A model generated the notes under the pieces. That model was not told the DNA's origin. It saw only the letters and a list, made by a program, of their open reading frames with translations, and did not search any database. The position numbers and the translations under genes were made by a program. Of a stretch of DNA of 19,037 bases, positions 7,164 through 13,980 are shown piece by piece (within the stretch, counting starts at the first letter, position 1; every line of letters starts with the position of its first letter). The stretch comes from JACTUA01 sp035506435. GTDB taxonomy: Archaea; Halobacteriota; Methanomicrobia; Methanomicrobiales; JACTUA01. Location of the stretch: positions 1-19,037 of the forward strand of contig DATJPK010000004.1 of the NCBI GenBank assembly GCA_035506435.1. Reading direction: 5' to 3'.

Positions 7164-8183
7164 GTGAACAGCTTCGGCCGCAGTTTCCGGGTGACGAGCT
7201 TCGGCGAGAGCCACGGGAAGGCCCTCGGGGTGGTCATCGACGGCTGCCCGCCCGGGATCCCGATCTCCGCCGGGGACATCCAGCCCTTCCTTGACAGGCG
7301 CCGCCCCGGGAAGAGCCCGCTCGAGTCCCAGAGAAAGGAGCCGGACCGGGTTGAGATCCTCTCGGGCACCTTCGGGGGGAAGACCACGGGTGCCCCCATC
7401 GCCCTTGTCGTGGAGAACCGGGACGTCCGGGAGGAGGACTACCGGGAGCTCGGGGAGATCTTCCGGCCAGGCCACGCGGACTTCACGTACCAGGCCAAGT
7501 ACGGGATCCGCGACCACCGCGGGGGCGGGAGGTCGTCGGGGAGGGAAACGGTCGCCCGGGTGGCGGCGGGGGCGGTCGCGGCAAAGATCCTCGCCGGGAA
7601 GGGGATCAAGATCACCGGCCGCATCCTTGAAATCCACGGGAAGCGGGACCCCGAGGCGATGGAGCGGGAGATCGAGAAAGCCCGGGACGAGGGGGATTCG
7701 GTGGGCGGTATCGCCGAGGTCCTTGTCTCCGGCTGCCCGGCAGGGCTCGGCGACCCGGTTTTCGGGAAGCTCGACGCCCTGCTCGCCCATGCCCTGATGG
7801 GCATCGGGGCGGTGAAGGGGGTGGAGATCGGCGAGGGGTTTGCCGCCGCCCGGATGAAGGGGAGCAAGCACAACGACGCGATGACCCGCAGCGGTTTTGC
7901 CACGAACCATGCCGGGGGCATCCTCGGCGGGATCAGCACGGGGCAGGAGATCGTCGCCCGGATCGCGGTGAAGCCCACGCCCTCGATTGCAAAGACCCAG
8001 CGGACCATTGACCGGCGGGGAAAGGAGGTATCGGTATCCATCAGGGGCCGGCACGACCCGTGCATCGTTCCCCGGATCCTCCCCGTTGCAGAGGCGATGG
8101 TGGCCCTCGTCATCGTTGACGCGATGCTCGAGCAGGCGAAGTACCTGGACATGTCCGGGGAGGGCACCGATGCCGCAGGATGA
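7164..8183 (+). CDS. aroC: Chorismate synthase
   Basis: 339 residues. It makes chorismate from EPSP by trans elimination of phosphate, using reduced FMN. Family signatures: GESHG near 14-18, RRRPGKSPLES, KEPDRVEILSGTF, TTGAPIAL, RPGHADFTY, GGGRSSGRETVARVAAGA, TRSGFATNHAGGILGGIS, and GRHDPCIVPRI with PVAEAM near the end. It is close to the shorter archaeal length and looks complete. The start is GTG directly after the aroKE stop with no spacer, so translation is probably coupled. It completes the shikimate route encoded by the operon; its last 14 bases overlap the next small gene. Confidence 0.95.
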   Translation: MNSFGRSFRVTSFGESHGKALGVVIDGCPPGIPISAGDIQPFLDRRRPGKSPLESQRKEPDRVEILSGTFGGKTTGAPIALVVENRDVREEDYRELGEIFRPGHADFTYQAKYGIRDHRGGGRSSGRETVARVAAGAVAAKILAGKGIKITGRILEIHGKRDPEAMEREIEKARDEGDSVGGIAEVLVSGCPAGLGDPVFGKLDALLAHALMGIGAVKGVEIGEGFAAARMKGSKHNDAMTRSGFATNHAGGILGGISTGQEIVARIAVKPTPSIAKTQRTIDRRGKEVSVSIRGRHDPCIVPRILPVAEAMVALVIVDAMLEQAKYLDMSGEGTDAAG

Positions 8184-8388
8184 GAAGGAAGAGGGGACGC
8201 AGGAGACGTACGCCCCCGAGACCTGTGCCCACTGCGAGGGAGCCGGTTGCCTGTACTGCGACAGGAAGGGAAAGGTCCTCGTCAGGCAGCCGTCGGTGAA
8301 ATGCCACCACTGCGAAGGTGACGGGTGCATATACTGCGGGTTCACCGGCTGGCATGGACTCATGCCGAAGTACCCTCCCTGCGACTAG
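8170..8388 (+). CDS. Small protein with two DnaJ-like CxxCxxxxCxxC zinc-knuckle repeats
   Basis: 72 residues, not recognised as a named family. It has two similar units, CAHCEGAGCLYC and CHHCEGDGCIYC, each of the form C-x2-C-x4-C-x2-C, joined by about 15 residues with KGKV. These resemble the cysteine-rich zinc units of DnaJ (CxxCxGxG), and eight cysteines could bind two metal ions. The N-terminal 18 residues are acidic and probably disordered; the tail is GWHGLMPKYPPCD with a ninth cysteine. ATG 8170 is chosen because SD GGGGAGGG lies at 8157-8164; upstream in-frame sequence is aroC read out of frame. It overlaps aroC by 14 nt and is the last gene of the operon, so it is probably co-expressed. 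A zinc-carrying or redox role is a guess. Confidence 0.75.
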   Translation: MPQDEKEEGTQETYAPETCAHCEGAGCLYCDRKGKVLVRQPSVKCHHCEGDGCIYCGFTGWHGLMPKYPPCD

Positions 8389-8472
8389 GAACATGGCTCC
8401 CTCCCTCCCTCATTTTGCCGGCCCGGTGTCTCACCAGAGAAAGGAGGAGGGACGAAGGCCATCCGGATCGCT

Positions 8473-8491
8473 GGTTCTCCGACGGAGAACC
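8473..8491. repeat. Perfect 8-bp inverted repeat upstream of the surface-protein promoter
   Basis: GGTTCTCC and GGAGAACC face each other around GAC, a 19-bp palindrome. It lies 84 nt after the operon's last stop and about 37 nt upstream of the next TATA box. It could be a binding site for a dimeric regulator of the surface-protein gene, or an RNA hairpin at the 3' end of the operon transcript. No T-tract follows, which weakens the terminator reading. Confidence 0.5.
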
Positions 8492-8527
8492 CGGCAGGTT
8501 CCGGCGTGCCCGCCTCACCTGACAAGC

Positions 8528-8535
8528 ATTTAAAC
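8528..8535 (+). promoter_or_regulatory. Putative TATA box of the surface-protein gene
   Basis: ATTTAAAC stands out in the GC-rich 188-bp spacer. A start about 27 nt downstream, near 8558, would leave an 18-nt leader holding the SD GGGGGAGGA at 8565-8573 just ahead of the TTG start. Confidence 0.55.
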
Positions 8536-8576
8536 CGGGAGGTTCCACCCTAGCAGATGAAACAGGGGGAGGAACC

Positions 8577-9479
8577 TTGAGTCCCGGCATTTACCAGTTC
8601 TTCGGCGTGCGGCAGGCGGTCCTTGTCCTTCTCGCCTGCTGCGTCCTCATGCTCCCGTCGCAGGCCGCCGTCGTCCAGGGAAACCTCGTGTACAGCACCG
8701 ACTTCTCGACCGACCCCGGCTGGTCGACGAACAACCCGGCGACCAACTACTATGACCCGGCCCAGAAGGCATTCCACTACACCATGCGGGACGGGAGCGG
8801 CGCCTACGTGAACGTGCCCGTCCCCTACGAGGGCCAGTCCTTCACCCTCGCCTTCGACATCCTCCCCGTGCGGACCGACTACCAGGCGAGCGTGAAATTC
8901 GGGCTCGGGGACAATGACCAGGTCACGCAGGAGCGGCTCACGATGTTCACCGAGTTCCAGAACAGCCCGTACGGCCGGCTCATCTGGATCCGGTCCATCG
9001 ACCTCATGAACCAGCGGCGGGAGGCCTCCTCGTACTACCTCTCCTATGGCGGCCCCACCGTGCAGTTCTCCGACGGGACCTGGTACCACTGCGTGATGGA
9101 CTACCGGGTTGAGACGCGGAGCCTCACCCTCTCGGTGATCCGGCGCAACGACTCCGCGCCCGTCTGGCAGTATACCCTGGACAAGGTCTCCATCTTCCCG
9201 ACGATGAACCGGATCTACATGTCCAAGATCGGGGACTCGACGAACCCGAACGCCATCGCCGAGGGGTTCATTGACAATGTCGCCTTCTCGGTCTTCGAGC
9301 CGGCCGCGACACCGGGCCAGGGGGAGCAGCAGGCATCCCCGGCAACCACCCCCGTCCCGGCGACACCCGGGCAGTCCCCGGCGACCACGGCACCGGCCCC
9401 CCTCCCGGTCCCCGTTGTTCTCGGGGCGGTCCTCCTCGCGGTTGCCGGTGCGGGAATACGGCGGGCAGGCAGGCGCTGA
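8577..9479 (+). CDS. Secreted, membrane-anchored surface protein, lectin-like beta fold
   Basis: 300 residues, function unknown. Residues 1-31 form a signal peptide with the hydrophobic core AVLVLLACCVLMLP and a likely cleavage after SQA. The body (about 35-240) is rich in aromatic beta-strand motifs such as LVYSTDFSTDPGW, FTLAFDILP, DGTWYHCVMDY and GFIDNVAFSVFEP, the look of a concanavalin A/laminin G-like jelly roll that may bind glycans. A Pro/Thr/Ala stalk (about 245-275) and a C-terminal hydrophobic segment ending in RRAGRR suggest anchoring in the membrane with most of the protein outside. No PGF sorting motif is seen. TTG is used as start because SD GGGGGAGGA lies 3 nt upstream and later starts would destroy the signal peptide. 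It has its own promoter and converges with aroD. Confidence 0.8.
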   Translation: MSPGIYQFFGVRQAVLVLLACCVLMLPSQAAVVQGNLVYSTDFSTDPGWSTNNPATNYYDPAQKAFHYTMRDGSGAYVNVPVPYEGQSFTLAFDILPVRTDYQASVKFGLGDNDQVTQERLTMFTEFQNSPYGRLIWIRSIDLMNQRREASSYYLSYGGPTVQFSDGTWYHCVMDYRVETRSLTLSVIRRNDSAPVWQYTLDKVSIFPTMNRIYMSKIGDSTNPNAIAEGFIDNVAFSVFEPAATPGQGEQQASPATTPVPATPGQSPATTAPAPLPVPVVLGAVLLAVAGAGIRRAGRR

Positions 9480-9517
9480 TCCTTCCCCGTCCCCCCTCCC
9501 TCACCCTTGCCCGCTTT

Positions 9518-10150
9518 TCAGCCGCCGATCTTCGAGAGGAGTTGCCTGAATTCCTCGATGGAGAACTGGCCGGGCGCCCCCGGCGTCCCGGCGTGGGTAT
9601 AGGCGAGTTCTGACCCGAAGAAGGGGAGTATCAGGCGGACGTACCTGAACTCCGTCCCGAGGACCCCGGTGCAAATCGGTTTTTCCGCCTCGAGGGTAAA
9701 TCGCAGGAGCGCGAGGATGTCCCGCCGGTCCCCTGGTGTCACGACGATCTTGGGAATATCGCCATACCGGCGGAGTTCAGGCACGAGTGCCGCCAGTTCA
9801 GGGGCCGAGGGCATGCCGGCGGAGTGGCACGACGCGATGATCCCTTTCCCCCTTCGCCGGACTTCTCCCGCGAAGGACCGGAAGGGCCGCTCGATGTCCA
9901 CCATGTCAACGGAATCAAGCAGGGGGGCCACGCGGTTCCACCATTCGTCCGGACCTCCCCGGAACTCCCCTCCCTCGGCGGCGGACCGGTTCGTGAGGAT
10001 GAGGGGTCCTGCCGATGCGGATCGGATGGCCGAAACCTCGCGAAGCGGATCGGCCCCCATGAGGTCCACCCGGGCCTCGATGAGGTCCGGGCCCATGGGC
10101 GCAGCGAGGGATGCCTCCTTTGCGCTCGCGACGGTTACCACGATCCGCAT
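9518..10150 (-). CDS. aroD: 3-dehydroquinate dehydratase, type I
   Basis: 210 residues of the Schiff-base type I family. It dehydrates 3-dehydroquinate to 3-dehydroshikimate, the one shikimate step missing from the operon at 317-8388. Substrate and catalytic residues are visible: EARVDL near 25-30, TNR at 53-55, E87 in VDIE, H109 in SCHS, and the Schiff-base lysine K134 in PKIVV; the tail has GTPGAPGQFS. It is short (bacterial enzymes are about 250 residues), as in other archaea. No SD is visible before the ATG, and a TATA-like TTTATT lies 24 nt upstream, so the message is probably leaderless. It sits downstream of the U32 gene on the same strand with a 75-nt gap, and is probably transcribed alone. 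Confidence 0.93.
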   Translation of the reverse strand: MRIVVTVASAKEASLAAPMGPDLIEARVDLMGADPLREVSAIRSASAGPLILTNRSAAEGGEFRGGPDEWWNRVAPLLDSVDMVDIERPFRSFAGEVRRRGKGIIASCHSAGMPSAPELAALVPELRRYGDIPKIVVTPGDRRDILALLRFTLEAEKPICTGVLGTEFRYVRLILPFFGSELAYTHAGTPGAPGQFSIEEFRQLLSKIGG

Positions 10151-10174
10151 GGAGAAGAGATCCGTCGGGCGAGG

Positions 10175-10180
10175 AATAAA
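10175..10180 (-). promoter_or_regulatory. Putative TATA box placing the aroD start at its ATG
   Basis: Reading the minus strand, GCATTTATTCC lies with the box 24 nt before the aroD ATG. The usual archaeal TATA-to-start distance of about 25-27 nt puts the transcript start on the A of the ATG, with no room for an SD. Confidence 0.5.
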
Positions 10181-10190
10181 TGCTTGGTGC

Positions 10191-10213
10191 CCGCACCCCC
10201 GGGGTCCGTGCGG
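10191..10213. repeat. Inverted repeat between the U32 gene and aroD
   Basis: CCGCAC (10191-10196) and GTGCGG (10208-10213) flank an 11-nt loop that is itself CCCCGGGG-rich. It lies just after the U32 stop and just upstream of the aroD TATA. It may be a transcript-end hairpin for the U32 gene or an operator for aroD. Confidence 0.4.
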
Positions 10214-10225
10214 AAAATTCCCGGC

Positions 10226-12838
10226 CTAGGCGGTCCCGGGCTCCTCCTCGTCCTCCCTGAGCCCTTTCAGGAAAGGCCCCCGGGTGATCCCGCCCCGTGA
10301 CCTTTCCCGGCATTCCTCCCGCAGGCCCTCGAGTTCCCGTGCCGAACCTTCGCCTCCGCGCTGAACCAGGGAGATGCCCTCGTTGTAGAGTGCAGCCATT
10401 TCCATGGCATACCGGTGGCCTCGTCCCCTCGCATCGATCTGGAGGAGCCCGATGCCGAGGGACATGAGGACAGGCAGCTGGTCGATGAGGCAGGTCTCCA
10501 CGGCGTTCGCGATGCGGGTCCTCCCGCAGACGTCCACCCCGACCGGGAAGATCCGGCCGGTCCCGTCGCGGAGACCCGTGAACTCCGCCCCTCCCTTTCG
10601 CATCCGTTTTTCGGGGAAGAGGCCGTGCAGCCGGTCCTCGCTCACCATGACCTCGAGGTTTCCCTGGACGGGAAACCCGAGGAGGGGGAGGTCGGGCAGG
10701 CCGGAGACCCGGGAGACGAGGTCGGCGAGATCTCCCGACGAGAGCTCGGGGGAGAGGGTCAGCGACCGGAACAGGGGCCCGAGCCCCCTCACCGTCCCGG
10801 CGTTCCAGGCATTCAGCCCTGCGCCCCCGTGGATCGGGATACCGGGGGCAGCAGACCGGAGGGCAAGCGCGGCGCCGGCCCCGTCGACCATGGCCCCGGG
10901 GAGGTCCCCGGGGCCCCCGCTCCCGAGGGCACCCACCGCGGCCGACAGCCAGGGATCGGGAGTAATTCGGGGCCATTTCCAGGCGAAGGTCCAGCCGGTG
11001 CCTTTTACGATTTCGGCGGCCTCCCGGACGGCGTCGACGAGAGGATCGCATGCCCGGGATCCAGGGGAAACGGGTTCGAAGGCGAGGTACCCCGATCCCT
11101 CTCCGACAATCTCATCCAGTCCTTCCCTGCTGTCGGTGAGAAGGAAAACGGACTGGGTGACCTTGCGTCTACCAGCCGCCCCACCGTTGCCTGTTACCGC
11201 CCCGGTCACCATGTCCAGCTGCTGACCCACGGCGGCGGCATCGCCGGGTGCGGGCCTCCCTTCGCGGACCAGGTATGCCCCGGTGTCTGCGAGGATGTCC
11301 CGTCTCAACTGCCCGATATCGCCTTTCTTTGCATACGAACCGGCCGGCCATTCGACGTTGACATTCCCGATCCGGTACGGGGCCTCTCCCCTCCGGGAAA
11401 GGATCTCCCTGACCTCGGAGCCGGGGAGCTCCCGTCCTCGCGCCTGCTCGATGGCGAACCTGGCCTCCCTCCGGAGGACGGCGACCTGCCGGCCTCCCCG
11501 GTATACCGAGGCCTCGAGGACCGGCCTTCCCGTTTCCCCTGCCCGGAGAGCGAGGTCAACGAGGATCCGCGACAACGCGGGATCGGAGCAGCCGGTCATC
11601 CTGGCAAGGCTCGCCCTGCGGGTGATGAACACCTGCGCTCCCTCGCGGATCCCGGCACCTCCCGGGGCCCTCGTCCAGAGGATGCCGCCATCGATCTTCG
11701 CCAATGCAAGGGTCATGCCGGCACCCCGGTCCTCCTCACCCCGCATCCGGAAGGCAATGCCGTCGCCCTTCTCCGGCATGGGGGACCCGGTGAGCCTTAT
11801 GGCGACCTCGCCCGTCCTCCCGTCCACCGACACCACGACCCCCGCGGGGACACCCCGGTGGCCGGGGGCGTCCCTTCCCATCAGGTCGTCCCTTCCGCCG
11901 CAGAGGCACCCCCCGGTGAACCCCCGGTTGAAGGTCAGGGCAAGGGCCTCTTCATCGGCCGGCGAAGGGGACCAGGGGCCTGCGGCAATGGCATCCAGCG
12001 CCCTGCGGTAGACACGGGTCACCGTTGCCACGTACTCGGGCGACCTCATCCGGCCCTCGATCTTGAGCGCGGCCACGGGCGCACGGGCGACCCTGGACAG
12101 GTGGGGGTAGAGAGCGAGGTCCCTCGTCGAGAGGAGGTACCGGTCCCCGAGCGGCAGGGGGGCAGGGCGGACGGGGCGGCCGTACGGGTCGGCCCTGCCG
12201 CTGACGAGGGTGTAGGGCCGCCGGCAGGGCTGGGCGCACCGGCCCCGGTTCCCGCTCCTGCCGCCGATGGCCGATGAGAGGAGGCACTGCCCCGAGTATG
12301 AGTAACAAAGGGCACCGTGGACGAAGACCTCAAGATCGATCCCCAGCCGCCGGGCGAGCCTGCCCATGGCCTCCACTTCCCCGAGCGACAGCTCCCGGGC
12401 GAGCACGGCCCGCTTCATGCCCATGCCCGCCGCCCATTCGAGCCCGGCCCGGTTGTGGATCGTCATCTGCGTCGAGGCATGGAGGGTGAGGCCGGGGACC
12501 GCCTCCCGGGCGATGGCAGCGAGGCCAGGGTCCTGGATGAGGACCGCGTCTACCCCCATGCTCCAGAGAAAGCCGAGGTACCGGGCAGCATCGGGGATTT
12601 CGCGGTCGTGGACAAGGGTATTCACCGCGACATAGACCCGCACCCCCCTCTCGTGGGCGAACCCCACGGCCTCATCGAGCTCCCGGTCGTCGAAGTTCCC
12701 GGCATACTGCCGTGCCGAGAAGCGTTTCCCGCCGAGGTAGACGGCGTCCGCTCCGCAGGAAACCGCCGCCCGCAGGGAGTCCATGGACCCTGCCGGCGCG
12801 AGGAGCTCGGGGAGCCCGGAGGGAGGTTCTTCTGCCAT
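10226..12838 (-). CDS. U32 family protein with duplicated, degenerate second U32 half (RlhA/TrhP-like)
   Basis: 870 residues. The family was named peptidase U32, but studied members (RlhA, TrhP, UbiU/V) are Fe-S proteins in RNA or ubiquinone hydroxylation, and RNA modification is the likelier role here. The N-terminal U32 barrel spans about 8-285: PELLAPAGS, GADAVYLGG, HASTQMTIHN, then HGALCYSYSGQC and RCAQPC giving C178, C185, C201 and C205, and KIEGRMRSPEYV. A collagenase-like middle region follows. The last third (about 560-830) repeats the fold: NAWNAGTVR, LTLSPELS, LGFPVQGNLEVMVSE, and CLIDQLPVLMSLGIGLLQIDARGRGHRY aligned in pattern to the KIEGR region. At the place where U32 proteins often have a cysteine (DLC), the first half has A242 while the second has C783. 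Start MAEEPP follows a weak AGGGATC SD. Confidence 0.85.
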   Translation of the reverse strand: MAEEPPSGLPELLAPAGSMDSLRAAVSCGADAVYLGGKRFSARQYAGNFDDRELDEAVGFAHERGVRVYVAVNTLVHDREIPDAARYLGFLWSMGVDAVLIQDPGLAAIAREAVPGLTLHASTQMTIHNRAGLEWAAGMGMKRAVLARELSLGEVEAMGRLARRLGIDLEVFVHGALCYSYSGQCLLSSAIGGRSGNRGRCAQPCRRPYTLVSGRADPYGRPVRPAPLPLGDRYLLSTRDLALYPHLSRVARAPVAALKIEGRMRSPEYVATVTRVYRRALDAIAAGPWSPSPADEEALALTFNRGFTGGCLCGGRDDLMGRDAPGHRGVPAGVVVSVDGRTGEVAIRLTGSPMPEKGDGIAFRMRGEEDRGAGMTLALAKIDGGILWTRAPGGAGIREGAQVFITRRASLARMTGCSDPALSRILVDLALRAGETGRPVLEASVYRGGRQVAVLRREARFAIEQARGRELPGSEVREILSRRGEAPYRIGNVNVEWPAGSYAKKGDIGQLRRDILADTGAYLVREGRPAPGDAAAVGQQLDMVTGAVTGNGGAAGRRKVTQSVFLLTDSREGLDEIVGEGSGYLAFEPVSPGSRACDPLVDAVREAAEIVKGTGWTFAWKWPRITPDPWLSAAVGALGSGGPGDLPGAMVDGAGAALALRSAAPGIPIHGGAGLNAWNAGTVRGLGPLFRSLTLSPELSSGDLADLVSRVSGLPDLPLLGFPVQGNLEVMVSEDRLHGLFPEKRMRKGGAEFTGLRDGTGRIFPVGVDVCGRTRIANAVETCLIDQLPVLMSLGIGLLQIDARGRGHRYAMEMAALYNEGISLVQRGGEGSARELEGLREECRERSRGGITRGPFLKGLREDEEEPGTA

Positions 12839-12905
12839 TGATCCCTACAGAGTTCCGGCACCGCGCGTTCATCTCCCTTCCGATGGCAGGGCCGGGAACC
12901 CGTGG

Positions 12906-12911
12906 TTTATC
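12906..12911 (+). promoter_or_regulatory. Possible TATA box of the Trm-G10 gene
   Basis: TTTATC within GGTTTATCTCC is the most AT-rich point of the 103-bp divergent spacer. It would place the transcript start around 12935, only a few nt before the ATG at 12942, so the GAGGTGA at 12931-12937 may or may not be in the mRNA. No comparable box was found for the divergent U32 gene. Confidence 0.35.
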
Positions 12912-12941
12912 TCCCTGCCCTCCCCATGGTGAGGTGAAAGG

Positions 12942-13904
12942 ATGAGGCTCATCTTCGAGCTCTCGGGGGAGCACCCGAACCTCCCCGTCGCGGAGCTGGA
13001 GTGCGTGGGACGGGTGGTCGAGGCACGCCCCCAGGTCGCCGTCGCCGAATGCCCGGATCCCGCGGCAGCCGCCCGCCTTTCCCTCACGCACGCGGTCCTC
13101 GCGTACCTGGGGTCCTGCGGCCCGTCGGCCGATGAGCTTGCGGCCCTCATTTCCGACATCTCCCTGTCCTCCTGCGGCCTCCCATTTGCCGCGCGGGTAA
13201 AGAGGGTAGCCGGGTCGGAGGTGGGGGAACCCGTCTCCGACCTCGAACGGCTCATGGGGACGCTGATCGACGGACCGGTCTCCCTTGATGGGCCGGAAAT
13301 GGAGTTCAGGGCTGTCCTTTCGGCGGACCGGATATACCTGGGCCGGCTCCTGTCCCGCATCGACCGGGGGGCCTATGACCGGCGCAGGCCCTCCACCCGC
13401 CCTTTCTTCCACCCCGGGGTGATCCTCCCGAGGACCGCCCGGGCGGTGGTGAACCTCTCGCTCGCCGGGCCGGGCGAGGCCCTCTATGACCCCTTCTGCG
13501 GCACGGGGGGCCTCCTCGCCGAGGCTGCCCTCGTCGGCGCATGCCCCGTGGGGAGCGATGCGGACCCCGCAATGGTCGCCGGATGCCGCCTGAACTTCCC
13601 CTCCCTGCCCCTCTTCCTCGCCGATGCGACCGCCATCCCCCTCAAGCCGGGGTCGCTCGATGCCGTGGTGACCGACCTGCCGTACGGCCATTCGTCCTGG
13701 ATCCGGAGCCCGGACCTCGACGGCCTGTACGCGGGTGCGCTTGCAGAGATTCACCGGGTCCTCAGGCAGGGGCGGAGGGCGGTCGTCGTCACCCACCAGG
13801 AGATAGCCCCCGTCGCGGGCCGGTTGTTCACGGTGGTGCAGGTCCACCGGCAGCGGGTGCACAAGTCCCTGACGAGGCGGATCACGGTGCTGCGGAAGGA
13901 GTGA
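12942..13904 (+). CDS. tRNA (guanine(10)-N2)-methyltransferase, Trm-G10/Trm11 family
   Basis: 320 residues. Family members methylate N2 of G10 in tRNA using S-adenosylmethionine. The N-terminal part (1-145) is a divergent THUMP-type RNA-binding region. The C-terminal Rossmann methyltransferase shows RPFFHPGVILPRTARAVVNL at 153-172, the SAM-binding DPFCGTGG at 183-190, GSDADPAM and the catalytic DLPYG at 245-249 that corresponds to the (D/N)PPY motif of amino-group methylases. The tail RVHKSLTRRITVL is typical of archaeal Trm-G10. The start ATG 12942 follows GAGGTGA at 12931-12937. It lies 76 nt before pheT, so two tRNA-related genes are adjacent, though pheT seems to have its own TATA. Confidence 0.87.
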   Translation: MRLIFELSGEHPNLPVAELECVGRVVEARPQVAVAECPDPAAAARLSLTHAVLAYLGSCGPSADELAALISDISLSSCGLPFAARVKRVAGSEVGEPVSDLERLMGTLIDGPVSLDGPEMEFRAVLSADRIYLGRLLSRIDRGAYDRRRPSTRPFFHPGVILPRTARAVVNLSLAGPGEALYDPFCGTGGLLAEAALVGACPVGSDADPAMVAGCRLNFPSLPLFLADATAIPLKPGSLDAVVTDLPYGHSSWIRSPDLDGLYAGALAEIHRVLRQGRRAVVVTHQEIAPVAGRLFTVVQVHRQRVHKSLTRRITVLRKE

Positions 13905-13937
13905 GACCGGCGCCGGCGTCCGCTCAACTCCGCTGGC

Positions 13938-13942
13938 TATAT
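13938..13942 (+). promoter_or_regulatory. Putative TATA box of pheT
   Basis: TATAT in GGCTATATCTGG lies 76 nt window-internal between the Trm-G10 gene and pheT. A start near 13967 would give a 14-nt leader that contains the SD GGAAGGTGAG (13968-13977) ahead of GTG 13981. Confidence 0.5.
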
Positions 13943-13980
13943 CTGGCCGTCAGGGGATAGTTTAACCGGAAGGTGAGCGG

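Noticed and set aside
10415..12277. 620-residue open frame on the plus strand inside the U32 gene
   Set aside because: No recognisable motif, low-complexity Gly/Pro/Asp/Arg composition and no SD; the minus-strand U32 protein has strong motifs throughout.
12672..13862. 396-residue open frame on the minus strand across the Trm-G10 gene
   Set aside because: It is antisense to the methyltransferase, which has clear SAM-binding and catalytic motifs; no domain is visible in the shadow frame.
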